Both the position numbers and the translations under genes were made by a program. 18,629 nucleotides of DNA from JBBSUQ01 sp964389755 (GTDB lineage: Bacteria; Bacteroidota; Bacteroidia; Flavobacteriales_D; Crocinitomicaceae). The stretch lies in NCBI GenBank assembly GCA_964389755.1, contig CAYMEW010000051.1:1-18629 (forward strand), read 5' to 3'. The notes beneath the pieces were generated by a model that ran no database searches, was not told the origin of the DNA, and saw nothing but the letters and a program-made list of their open reading frames with translations. Positions 7,903 through 14,809 of the stretch are shown here, piece after piece (the first letter of the stretch is position 1; every line of letters begins with the position of its first letter).

Positions 7903-7916
7903 ATAAAATATTTTAT
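7903..7916. promoter_or_regulatory. Operator-like palindrome of the toxin-antitoxin module
   Basis: ATAAAATATTTTAT is a perfect 14-bp palindrome directly after the -7 box and 3 bases before the antitoxin start codon. It would cover the transcription start, where an Xre-type antitoxin or antitoxin-toxin complex would repress its own operon. It is pure AT, so symmetry by chance is easier than usual. Confidence 0.5.
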
Positions 7917-7919
7917 TAA

Positions 7920-8372
7920 ATGAGAGAGCAATTAACAACGCCGCATTATCGTAAGTTACGCAAGGTGCTCGGTCCGAATTACGTATCGTCACGCGTCGAA
8001 AGTCCCTACGATTTCATCGAGATTGCCACCAAAGGCGTAAATGCCAACGTGCTCGGTAATTTCCGTACACATTTTGCCCTCTCTATCGAAGATATCGCCC
8101 ACATGTTCGATGTTTCCGAGCCCACGATCTACCGTTGGTCGAAAGCCAACAAGAACCTTGATCGCAATATTTCGGTAAAGTTGTTCGAGATCACCGAACT
8201 CTTTCTCTACGGTTGTGAAGTTTTCGGGAGCCAGGATAATTTCTTTAAATGGCTGAATCTTCCGAATACGGCCCTCGGCGGGATGGAGCCCATGGAGCTC
8301 GTCGGTATCCCGGAAGGCGTCTCTAAGGTTCGTGATATACTCGGTCGAATCGAACACGGGGTATACAGCTAA
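7920..8372 (+). CDS. Xre/MbcA/ParS-type antitoxin of the RES toxin
   Basis: 150 residues. A helix-turn-helix lies at about 54-73 (SIEDIAHMFDVSEPTIYRWS). The C-terminal toxin-binding domain, of the type annotated DUF2384 or MbcA/ParS/Xre, covers about 95-150 (FFKWLNLPNTALGG, EPMELVGIPEGVSKVRDILGRIEHG). In known Xre-RES pairs this domain blocks the toxin's NAD+ pocket and the N-terminal domain represses the operon. It sits one base ahead of the RES gene. The residues before the helix-turn-helix look normal for the family. The start at 7920 follows the palindrome closely and no SD sequence is seen. Confidence 0.93.
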   Translation: MREQLTTPHYRKLRKVLGPNYVSSRVESPYDFIEIATKGVNANVLGNFRTHFALSIEDIAHMFDVSEPTIYRWSKANKNLDRNISVKLFEITELFLYGCEVFGSQDNFFKWLNLPNTALGGMEPMELVGIPEGVSKVRDILGRIEHGVYS

Positions 8373-8373
8373 T

Positions 8374-8826
8374 ATGCTCGTTTATCGGATCACCGGAAAG
8401 CAACACGCCAAAGACATCAGTGGCACGGGTTCAGCCATGTACGGAGGACGCTGGAACCGCCGGGGAACGCCTGTTCTGTATACCGGGGAAAGTAAGGAAA
8501 TCGCGCTTTTGGAAACGATCGTACACACGCCGCCCATGCTCATTCCGGCGCTCGATATTTTGACCCTTGAAATTCCGGATGACTCCATTTCGGAGATACG
8601 CTGCGATCATCTTCCGAAGAACTGGACGGATTATCCTGCCCCGTCGATTCTTGCCGAACTTGGCGAGAACTGGGTCCGGGATGCGAAAAGCGTTGCATTG
8701 AAAGTCCCCAGCTGCATCATTCACAGCGCTCACAATTACCTTTTAAACAGCAGGCATCCCCATTTTAGTCGCGTGAAGATCGTTGAGCATGCGAATTTTC
8801 ATTTCGATTCGAGGTTGTCGAAGTGA
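8374..8826 (+). CDS. RES-domain toxin, NAD+-degrading
   Basis: 150 residues spanning a full RES domain. In this family the toxin destroys NAD+ and stops growth until the antitoxin neutralises it. The family's conserved positions are visible: Arg26 (YGGRWN), Tyr36 (VLYTGES), Glu47 (ALLETIVH) and Ser113 (VPSCII), followed by NYLLNSRHPHFSRVKI near the C-terminus. No truncation or missing key residue is seen, so the module looks active. I start it at 8374, where TAATATG places the ATG one base after the antitoxin stop codon, giving MLVYRITG as in other members. An upstream in-frame ATG at 8332 lies inside the antitoxin gene and would add residues foreign to the family. Confidence 0.93.
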   Translation: MLVYRITGKQHAKDISGTGSAMYGGRWNRRGTPVLYTGESKEIALLETIVHTPPMLIPALDILTLEIPDDSISEIRCDHLPKNWTDYPAPSILAELGENWVRDAKSVALKVPSCIIHSAHNYLLNSRHPHFSRVKIVEHANFHFDSRLSK

Positions 8827-8876
8827 GTGGAAAAATGAATGGTGGGTGTGATTTTATTCTTTTGGTAATCAGACTT

Positions 8877-8900
8877 AAAAAGGTTGACAAACCGTTTGTT
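8877..8900 (+). repeat. 24-bp direct repeat, copy 1
   Basis: Five A's followed by GGTTGACAAACCGTTTGTT. An identical copy lies 687 bases downstream at 9564-9587. It contains the 13-bp odd palindrome ACAAACCGTTTGT, and the motif CCGGTTTGTT recurs 20 bases further on at 8911-8920. Similarity extends weakly leftward (TCAG, CT) in both copies. Copy 1 ends 49 bases before the cysteine-rich protein gene. Confidence 0.85.
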
Positions 8901-8949
8901 TGTGTTGAGCCCGGTTTGTTGAATTTGTTTTAAATATGTAGATTCGGGT

Positions 8950-9516
8950 ATGAAAAAAATACTTTTTTTAGCCTTTCTATCACCGCTATTTCTTTCTGCG
9001 CAATCGGATACCATTTTCATTAGACGCAACCAGGCATCGCACGATGAGCCGATTCACTATGCCACAGATACCATCATTTTCGGTTATCCGGAAACACCCG
9101 TTTTGGCCGGAACCACCATGCTTCCGAACAGTGCCGGTGGAATGCAGGTCTACGGATTTGGAATTTATTTTTCGGGCTTGTCGGGCTCGGACTGTAGTTC
9201 ACATGGTGAGCACGTCGAAGATCCCGAAGAAGTCTTATCCACTGAACTGGTCGACAGTCAGTTAATCATCAATTGCCGGATCGTGGCCAATTGTTGTCAC
9301 TATTTTTTAGGTGATGTGAGCATTGAAGAAGACAGTATTCTCAACCTGGTGTATTACGGATATGGCAGCGGTTATTGTGCCTGTGCCTGTTGTTTCGGGC
9401 TGACCTATACATTCGGAGTGTTAGATGACGAATGGGATCGGGAGAACTTTCAAAAGATGAAATACATCATGATCAATGGCGACCGAAAAACGTTACGGGA
9501 GGTTAAATTGAATTAA
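8950..9516 (+). CDS. Secreted cysteine-rich protein of unknown function
   Basis: 188 residues. A signal peptide (MKKILFLAFLSPLFLSAQ, cleavage expected after Gln18) sends it to the periplasm or outside. The mature protein has eight cysteines (82, 109, 115, 116, 143, 145, 147, 148), the last four in YCACACCFGLTYTF, which could bind a metal or form disulfides. I have an impression of a small Bacteroidota family with this CxCxCC-FGLTY motif but know no function for it. The gene lies between two identical 24-bp direct repeats and behind a complete toxin-antitoxin module. A weak -7-like TAGATTCG at 8939-8946 is too close to the start codon to be convincing. Confidence 0.8.
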   Translation: MKKILFLAFLSPLFLSAQSDTIFIRRNQASHDEPIHYATDTIIFGYPETPVLAGTTMLPNSAGGMQVYGFGIYFSGLSGSDCSSHGEHVEDPEEVLSTELVDSQLIINCRIVANCCHYFLGDVSIEEDSILNLVYYGYGSGYCACACCFGLTYTFGVLDDEWDRENFQKMKYIMINGDRKTLREVKLN

Positions 9517-9563
9517 CTGTCAGGCTATTTTGGTTTTTAGGTAATGTTCTGAAGTTCAGCTAC

Positions 9564-9587
9564 AAAAAGGTTGACAAACCGTTTGTT
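9564..9587 (+). repeat. 24-bp direct repeat, copy 2
   Basis: Identical over 24 bases to 8877-8900 and in the same orientation. It is followed directly by AAC and then a short hairpin (CCGAC, AAGCAA, GTCGG at 9596-9611) with no T-tract. The two copies bracket the cysteine-rich protein gene. Copy 2 is 134 bases upstream of the next gene. Confidence 0.85.
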
Positions 9588-9663
9588 AACAAGTGCCGAC
9601 AAGCAAGTCGGAAAGAGACGAAAGCTTAAGCGTTTGAAAATTAAGAACTTTTAGAATTACTGC

Positions 9664-9695
9664 TTGTTAGATACTTGACAAGGTCAATTATTTTG
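9664..9695 (+). promoter_or_regulatory. Candidate promoter and operator of the coiled-coil protein gene
   Basis: TTG (9664-9666) and TTATTTTG (9688-9695, one mismatch to TAnnTTTG) are 21 bases apart, placing a transcript start about 20 nt before the gene. In the spacer TTGAC-AAG-GTCAA (9675-9687) is a perfect inverted repeat and could be a repressor site. Confidence 0.4.
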
Positions 9696-9721
9696 CTTAT
9701 ATTCTAACAAAACCAAATATC

Positions 9722-10426
9722 ATGCAACAACTCTTTACGAAATTTACAGCACTCGCAGGTGCAGTCCTGCTTTTTAGCGGTTTAAATGCGCAAACCACCC
9801 GCCCGGATGATGGCACGATTCGCTATGAAAAGGCGACGCGTCCGGCGCTGGTTATTCACCTCGATCCCGAAACAAAACCGCTGAAAGAAGCCTGGACCGA
9901 TTACCTGAAAGATCAGTATGACGTTAAATTAAAAGGCTTTGGCTTCCTCAGTAATAAAGATGTTCTCTATAAGGAAGGCATTAGTTTTCCGGCTATATCG
10001 GATAAGAAAATCGACTTTTATACCGAGATCATCCAGGACGAAACTGGTTCGAAGATGTCCGTTTTTGCCACGCACGGTTACGACAGTTACCTGTCGCCCA
10101 CCGATTATTCTGATGAATACGCAAACATGCGTAAGATCTTTGAAGATTTTTTGAAATCGTATGTTCCGAATTATTATAAAGATATGGTTGAGAATACGCA
10201 GGAGGTTGTGGATGACCTTTCGAAAGACCGGGAAAAGCTTAGTAAGGACATCGAAAAGAACAACCGGAAAATTCAGAAAATGAGTGAGGACCTCGAGGAA
10301 CTCAAGCAGGAAGTGGAAGAAGATAAAAGCACGCTTCAGCAAACGGATGAAAAACTCCAGGGTCGCCAGGAAAAACTGAAAGTGCTGCAACTCAAACTCA
10401 AGAACGTCGAAACTTCTCCGAATTAA
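9722..10426 (+). CDS. Secreted coiled-coil protein of unknown function
   Basis: 234 residues. A signal peptide covers residues 1-24 (hydrophobic TALAGAVLLFSGLN, then AQ). A globular part (about 25-150) with several aromatic residues follows. The C-terminal segment, about 157-230, is a long coiled coil of charged heptads (DLSKDREKLSKDIEKNN through LQGRQEKLKVLQLKLKN), so the protein probably forms a rod-like oligomer in the periplasm. No enzyme motif is seen. The gene stands alone with its own candidate promoter and is closed by an intrinsic terminator 53 bases after the stop codon. Confidence 0.85.
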   Translation: MQQLFTKFTALAGAVLLFSGLNAQTTRPDDGTIRYEKATRPALVIHLDPETKPLKEAWTDYLKDQYDVKLKGFGFLSNKDVLYKEGISFPAISDKKIDFYTEIIQDETGSKMSVFATHGYDSYLSPTDYSDEYANMRKIFEDFLKSYVPNYYKDMVENTQEVVDDLSKDREKLSKDIEKNNRKIQKMSEDLEELKQEVEEDKSTLQQTDEKLQGRQEKLKVLQLKLKNVETSPN

Positions 10427-10478
10427 TTCACAAAAATCAACGGCTTTCGAATTTCTCCAGAACAGCATTAAGGATAAT

Positions 10479-10507
10479 CCGTCCGTGGCAACACGGGCGG
10501 TTTTTTT
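10479..10507 (+). terminator. Rho-independent terminator
   Basis: CCGTCCGTG (10479-10487) pairs with CACGGGCGG (10492-10500) through one T-G wobble around a GCAA tetraloop, followed by seven T's (10501-10507). It ends the coiled-coil protein gene and separates it from the sulfate operon. Confidence 0.93.
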
Positions 10508-10592
10508 AGTTGAATACAGCCTTACAGGCACCGTTCCGAACCATCCAGTCACATTAACAATTTTTGCAGTCACGTTTTTTCAAAAAATCAAT

Positions 10593-10609
10593 TAGATTTG
10601 CAAAATCTA
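10593..10609 (+). promoter_or_regulatory. -7 box of the sulfate operon inside a palindrome
   Basis: TAGATTTG (10593-10600) matches TAnnTTTG exactly and forms the left half of TAGATTTGCAAAATCTA, a 17-bp palindrome with arms TAGATTT and AAATCTA. Transcription would begin near 10606. The nearest TTG (10564-10566) is 26 bases upstream, so the -33 element is uncertain. Confidence 0.5.
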
Positions 10610-10622
10610 CTTAAATGGTAGA
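10606..10622. promoter_or_regulatory. Inverted repeat over the sulfate operon transcription start
   Basis: TCTAC (10606-10610) and GTAGA (10618-10622) are exact reverse complements seven bases apart, immediately after the -7 box and 18 bases before the first start codon. Rrf2-type regulators (the family of CymR and IscR) often control sulfur genes in bacteria, and such a repressor would fit here. Which protein binds is inference, and none is encoded in the window. Confidence 0.4.
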
Positions 10623-10639
10623 CTATATAGATTTTTAAA

Positions 10640-11554
10640 ATGAAGGAACGTTTGATCATGCTTTATCGCTCCGGGTTCGGGATTGCTTTCGGGAATGCGC
10701 TACCCCGTTTTGTACGGCTGCGCCTGCTCATACTGGTGATCCTCGTTCTGTTTACCGGGGTGGGCGTCGCGGCACTGTCACACGCACCCGCGATCAGCAT
10801 CGATTACTTTTTCCTCTTTGTCGGCATCGGAATGCTGGCGCAACTCATCGACGGAGCACTTGGCATGGCTTACGGCGTTACGGTGACTTCCATACTCAAT
10901 GTACTCGGGTTGCCATTCATCACACCGTCCGTTTCAACCGCTTCCATGCACGCTTCGGAAGTAATGACGACGGGCTTCGCTTCCTTCTGGTATATGAAAT
11001 ATAAGAATATCAACCGGCGGCTCTTTGCAAAACTCGTGCTCCCGGGAATACTCGGAGCGGTCTGCGGCGCGATTTTCATCGTATTTTTTTCGAAAGAGTT
11101 CACGGCTTACATCAAACCCATTGTAGCGGTATATACCGGTTTCCTGGGAACGTTGATACTGCTCAAAGCAATCCGGCCGAAACGCAGGCAACGGAAGATC
11201 CGGAACATTGGAAGAACCGCGGTTTTGGGAGGCTTTCTCGACACTGTCGGCGGCGGTGGCTGGGGACCGATCGTCACAACTTCGCTCATCGCCGGCGGAC
11301 GAAACCTGCGCTATTCGGTCGGGACCTCTCACCTCGCAAAGTTTTTTGTAGCAGCGGCAAGTACCTTCCTTTTTTTCGCAATTCTGGGCATACAGCATAT
11401 TTACATCATTGCCGGGCTGATCCTCGGGAGTGCACTCGTGACCCCCTTCTCGATTTACATTTCGACTAAGATCGCCGTCAAACCCGCGATGATCCTCGTC
11501 GGTAGTGTCGTGGTGCTACTCAGTTTACGAACCCTTATCTTTTCAATATTCTAA
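10640..11554 (+). CDS. TauE/SafE-family permease heading the sulfate operon
   Basis: 304 residues with about eight membrane segments (29-47, 55-75, 80-95, 105-118, 130-150, 157-175, 195-218, 233-300). The two family signatures appear as internal repeats: DGALGMAYGV (71-80) in the first half and DTVGGGGWGPIVTTS (201-215) in the second. The family carries sulfur anions such as sulfite, sulfoacetate or sulfate, or organic anions, across the inner membrane. Placed first in an operon for APS synthesis and reduction, it may import sulfate or relieve excess sulfite; the sequence cannot decide which. The N-terminal 28 residues before the first helix are a soluble extension. The stop codon overlaps the next ATG (TAATG), so translation is coupled. 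Confidence 0.88.
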   Translation: MKERLIMLYRSGFGIAFGNALPRFVRLRLLILVILVLFTGVGVAALSHAPAISIDYFFLFVGIGMLAQLIDGALGMAYGVTVTSILNVLGLPFITPSVSTASMHASEVMTTGFASFWYMKYKNINRRLFAKLVLPGILGAVCGAIFIVFFSKEFTAYIKPIVAVYTGFLGTLILLKAIRPKRRQRKIRNIGRTAVLGGFLDTVGGGGWGPIVTTSLIAGGRNLRYSVGTSHLAKFFVAAASTFLFFAILGIQHIYIIAGLILGSALVTPFSIYISTKIAVKPAMILVGSVVVLLSLRTLIFSIF

Positions 11555-12255
11555 TGGAAATTACAGACGAATTAATTAAGTACCTGTCGGAACTTTCGGT
11601 AAATGAAGTCCTGCAATTCTGCACGGAACAATTCCCGGGGAAAGTCAGTTTTTCAAGCAGTCTCGGCTACGAAGACCAGGTGCTGACGCATTTCATTTTT
11701 ACGGGAAATCACGACATTGACGTGTTCACGCTCGACACCGGCCGTCAGTTTCCGGAAAGTTATTCGGTTTTGCGTGCAACGGAAGAACGTTTTCAGAAAC
11801 GCATTCGCGTACTTTTTCCCAAACATGAGCTAGTGCAGGATTACGTGGACACACACGGGATCAATGCCTTTTACGAATCGCCGGAACTGCGTAAAGGCTG
11901 CTGTGCCGTTCGCAAGATCGAGCCATTAAAGCGCGCCCTGGCCGGTAAAAAGATCTGGATTACCGGGCTGCGTGCGCAGCAGTCTGAAAATCGTTCGGAC
12001 CTGCCCATGATCGAGTACGACGCCGGATTTGACATCGTTAAAGTTCACCCCTTGCTGCACTGGTCGCTCGATGAGGTGAAAGAAACCGTGAAAAAATACA
12101 ACATTCCTTACAACGTACTGCACGACCGCGGCTTTGTCAGTATTGGCTGTGCTCCGTGCACACGCGCGATCCGCGAAGGCGAAGATTTTCGCGCCGGACG
12201 CTGGTGGTGGGAAAGCAATAGCAAAAAAGAATGCGGGCTGCATGAACAACGCTGA
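11554..12255 (+). CDS. cysH: Adenylylsulfate (APS) reductase, [4Fe-4S] type
   Basis: 233 residues. It reduces APS to sulfite with thioredoxin-type donors in assimilatory sulfate reduction. The PP-loop-like nucleotide site is SFSSSLGYEDQ (32-42), followed by TLDTGRQFPES (59-69). The Cys pairs Cys116-Cys117 (KGCCAVRK) and Cys199/Cys202 (CAPC) are the iron-sulfur ligands that distinguish APS reductases from PAPS reductases. The catalytic Cys227 sits in the terminal KKECGLH. That points to APS as substrate (EC 1.8.4.10 type), consistent with the absence of an APS kinase gene here. The start ATG shares one base with the permease stop codon. A 90-base gap containing a repeat fragment separates it from cysD. 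Confidence 0.94.
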   Translation: MEITDELIKYLSELSVNEVLQFCTEQFPGKVSFSSSLGYEDQVLTHFIFTGNHDIDVFTLDTGRQFPESYSVLRATEERFQKRIRVLFPKHELVQDYVDTHGINAFYESPELRKGCCAVRKIEPLKRALAGKKIWITGLRAQQSENRSDLPMIEYDAGFDIVKVHPLLHWSLDEVKETVKKYNIPYNVLHDRGFVSIGCAPCTRAIREGEDFRAGRWWWESNSKKECGLHEQR

Positions 12256-12268
12256 GTGCGGAATGTGT

Positions 12269-12293
12269 CCTCCCCCTCGATCCTCCTCAGTGA
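12269..12293 (-). repeat. Fragment of a GC-rich dispersed repeat in the cysH-cysD gap
   Basis: CCTCCCCCTCGATCC and the bases after it match the reverse complement of 18347-18371 at 23 of 25 positions (mismatches at 12284 and 12292). The copy therefore lies on the opposite strand to the cluster near the right edge of the window. It falls between two genes of one operon without a T-tract or other disruption. Confidence 0.75.
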
Positions 12294-12345
12294 GTGGGAA
12301 GCAAACAAGAAACAAGAAATATTCAATTGACAAAATAAGATCACT

Positions 12346-13245
12346 ATGAAAGATTACCTCGATCAACTCGAATCCGAAGCGATCTACATCATGCGGGAAG
12401 TAGCTGGGCAGTTTGACCGCCCCGCGCTTTTATTTTCCGGTGGAAAGGACAGCATCGTGCTCGTGCACCTCGCTTTAAAAGCCTTTCGCCCGGGGAAATT
12501 TCCCTTTCCGCTCGTACATGTCGACACCGGCTATAACTTCCCGGAAGTACTCGAATTTCGCGACCGGCTGGCCGAAGAGCTCGGTGAAAAACTCATCGTG
12601 CGGAAGGTAGCCGACACCATTGCGCGTAAAGGCCTCGAGGATCCGAAAGGCAAATTCCCGAACCGCAACGTACTGCAAACACATACCTTGCTTGAAGTAA
12701 TTGAAGAATTTGAATTTGATGCCTGTATCGGAGGTGCACGTCGCGACGAAGAAAAGGCACGGGCCAAAGAACGCATTTTTTCCGTCCGCGACGAATTCGG
12801 ACAGTGGGATCCGAAAAGACAGCGCCCGGAAGTATGGTCACACCTCAACGGACGAATCCGCAAAGGTGAGAATGTACGCGTATTCCCGATTAGCAACTGG
12901 ACTGAACTCGATGTGTGGAACTACATTCGTCGGGAAAACATCGCGCTGCCGCCGATCTATTTTACGCACGAACGCGCGTGTATTCAGTTGGCTGGCGGCC
13001 AGTTAATGGCAACGAACGAATTTGTCACCACAGACGCAAGCGACATCATTATTGAGGAATCGGTGCGCTACCGGACAGTGGGCGACATGACCGTAACGGC
13101 AGCCGTGAAAAGCAGGGCATTCAGCGTGGAAGACATCATCGCAGAACTGAAAGAAAGCCGCATCAGTGAACGCGGCGCCACACGGATGGATGACCGCATC
13201 AGCGAAGCCGCCATGGAAGACCGAAAGAAGAACGGATATTTTTAA
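12346..13245 (+). CDS. cysD: Sulfate adenylyltransferase subunit 2
   Basis: 299 residues, normal for CysD. With CysN it forms ATP sulfurylase, which joins ATP and sulfate to give APS. The PP-loop of the ATP pyrophosphatase fold is SGGKDS (31-36). Other family stretches include HVDTGYNFPEVLEFRD, GGARRDEEKARAKERIFS, FPISNWTELDVWNYI and a C-terminal ERGATRMDDRISEAAMEDRKK. Start: the ATG at 12346 gives MKDYLDQLESEAIYIMREV, the usual N-terminus. The gene ends 7 bases before cysN. It is probably transcribed from the promoter ahead of the permease, since the 90-base gap upstream shows no -7 box. Confidence 0.96.
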   Translation: MKDYLDQLESEAIYIMREVAGQFDRPALLFSGGKDSIVLVHLALKAFRPGKFPFPLVHVDTGYNFPEVLEFRDRLAEELGEKLIVRKVADTIARKGLEDPKGKFPNRNVLQTHTLLEVIEEFEFDACIGGARRDEEKARAKERIFSVRDEFGQWDPKRQRPEVWSHLNGRIRKGENVRVFPISNWTELDVWNYIRRENIALPPIYFTHERACIQLAGGQLMATNEFVTTDASDIIIEESVRYRTVGDMTVTAAVKSRAFSVEDIIAELKESRISERGATRMDDRISEAAMEDRKKNGYF

Positions 13246-13252
13246 AGAAACA

Positions 13253-14494
13253 ATGGAATTACTCAGATTTTTTACGGCCGGAAACGTGGATGACGGCAAA
13301 AGTACACTCATCGGTCGCCTGCTGTACGACAGCAACTCGATCTCAACGGATATCATTGAAACGCTGACGCAGCAGACGAAAGCCAACAACTCCGACCTCG
13401 GACTGGATGTAGCCCTGCTCACCGATGGCCTTCGTGCCGAACGCGAACAGGGAATTACGATCGATGTGGCTTATAAGTTCTTTGCAACCGATAAACGCAA
13501 GTTCATCATCGCCGATACACCCGGGCACGAGCAATACACGCGAAATATGTTTACCGGTGCATCCAATTGCGACCTGGCGATCATTCTCATCGACGCGCGC
13601 AAAGGCGTGACCGAACAAACCAAACGCCATGCGATCATCACATCGCTGCTGCGTGTTCCCGAAGTACTGGTATGCATCAATAAAATGGATTTGGCGGATT
13701 ACAGCGAAGATCGTTTCCTGGAGATCGTGTCGGAATTCAGCCGACTGGCCAGGAAACTCGATTTCGTAAACAAGTCTTACCTGCCGGTGAGCGCGTTGTT
13801 AGGTGAGAATGTCGTGAATCAAAGTGAAAACATGCGCTGGTATAGCGGTCCGACACTCCTGGAATTCCTCGAAAATGTATCCATCCCGGAACGAATCGAA
13901 AAGGAAGCCCGTTTCCAGGTGCAGTACGTAATCCGTCCGCAAACAAGCGAACACCCCGACTACCGCGGATTTGCCGGGCGCGTGATCAGCGGAACTTACA
14001 AAGTCGGTGACACGGTAACTATTCATCCGTCCGGGCTTCGAAGCACGATCAAAGCACTCGAAAACGCCCGAAACCAGGTTGATGAAGTAAAAGCCGGAGA
14101 TGCGGCCGTCATTCATTTGGCAGACGAGATAGACATTTCGCGCGGGGATTTGATCCTGCCGGCGGAAAACTCGGTTCGCAATGAACGCGAAGTAGAAGCA
14201 CTGATCTGCTGGATGGACCAGCGACCGTTATACGAAGGTGACCGTTTGCAACTGCAGCAAAACAGCTTTGGCAGCAAGTCCATCGTACGCGAGATCCGTT
14301 CGAAGATCGACATACACAGTTACGAAGAAACAGACGCCAGGGGTGAATTAAAATTGAACGAGATCGCCCGCGTGACATTGAAACTGGCCGAAGACCTGGC
14401 TTTTGATTCGTATGCAGAGAATCGCGGCATGGGTTCGTTTATTTTGGTGCACGAAGGAACGAATAATACCGTAGCCGCCGGGATGGTGGTTTAG
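13253..14494 (+). CDS. cysN: Sulfate adenylyltransferase subunit 1, GTPase
   Basis: 413 residues. Translation-factor-like GTPase that drives APS formation by CysD. G1 motif AGNVDDGKST (9-18), the switch region REQGITIDVAYKFF, G3 DTPGH (88-92), G4 NKMD (143-146) and a SALLG G5-like motif are all present. Beta-barrel domains follow (about 230-413). It ends soon after the second barrel and carries no fused APS kinase (CysC) domain, in line with an APS-reducing pathway. I start it at 13253 (MELLRFFTAGNVDDGKS), seven bases after cysD stops. An upstream in-frame ATG at 13166 lies within cysD and adds residues unlike the family. Confidence 0.96.
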   Translation: MELLRFFTAGNVDDGKSTLIGRLLYDSNSISTDIIETLTQQTKANNSDLGLDVALLTDGLRAEREQGITIDVAYKFFATDKRKFIIADTPGHEQYTRNMFTGASNCDLAIILIDARKGVTEQTKRHAIITSLLRVPEVLVCINKMDLADYSEDRFLEIVSEFSRLARKLDFVNKSYLPVSALLGENVVNQSENMRWYSGPTLLEFLENVSIPERIEKEARFQVQYVIRPQTSEHPDYRGFAGRVISGTYKVGDTVTIHPSGLRSTIKALENARNQVDEVKAGDAAVIHLADEIDISRGDLILPAENSVRNEREVEALICWMDQRPLYEGDRLQLQQNSFGSKSIVREIRSKIDIHSYEETDARGELKLNEIARVTLKLAEDLAFDSYAENRGMGSFILVHEGTNNTVAAGMVV

Positions 14495-14555
14495 TTTCAA
14501 CTCTTTTTCTGCTGTCCTGTTTTATAAAAGACCGCATTTTTTACGGGCCGACGCA

Positions 14556-14756
14556 TCAGGCAATTAAACCGGATTTTCTCAGGAAACTACCAACCGTACA
14601 ATTATCGGTAGCCATCCTCGATTTTTCAAGGTACATATCTCGTGGCACCCTCCGGAATTCGTAGCTTTGCAGCGCTTCATTGATCGCCTTGAAGCGCTTA
14701 AATAAACGGAATATCAGTATAAGCACTGAGCAATCGCACGCTGAATTTCCGGATGT
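14556..14756 (-). pseudogene. Possible decayed reading frame
   Basis: On the minus strand this interval is open for 66 codons to a TGA. The last fifty or so read like protein (FKRFKAINEALQSYEF, then RRVPRDMYLEKSRMATD and SFLRKSGLIA). The upstream part reads more convincingly in another frame (LKHPEIQRAIAQCLY), as expected after a frameshift. There is no suitable start codon, and I recognise no family. Chance openness cannot be excluded. Confidence 0.22.
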
Positions 14757-14809
14757 TTAAGATTGTTAGAATAACGATTTTAAAAGATAATATCACTGTT
14801 TCTGAAAGT

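Noticed and set aside
8332..8373. Upstream start codon for the RES toxin
   Set aside because: It lies within the antitoxin gene. The ATG at 8374 gives the family's normal N-terminus and a typical one-base spacing.
8877..9587. Integron cassette with attC sites
   Set aside because: The 24-bp repeats do not show the GTTRRRY / RYYYAAC core sites or the long imperfect palindrome of attC, and no integrase is in view.
9929..10573. Minus-strand open frame, 214 codons
   Set aside because: It is the reverse of the coiled-coil gene (Phe/Leu-rich from AAA and GAA codons) and runs through the intrinsic terminator.
10560..10640. SAM or other riboswitch ahead of the sulfate operon
   Set aside because: The leader is only about 35 nt after the predicted transcript start, too short for a known sulfur riboswitch; the symmetry fits protein operators better.
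13166..13252. Upstream start codon for cysN
   Set aside because: The extra 29 residues come from the end of cysD in another frame. The ATG at 13253 gives the standard N-terminus before the P-loop.
14671..14698. Terminator after cysN
   Set aside because: The nine-base stem is good but is followed by TAAATAAACGG rather than a T-tract on either strand.
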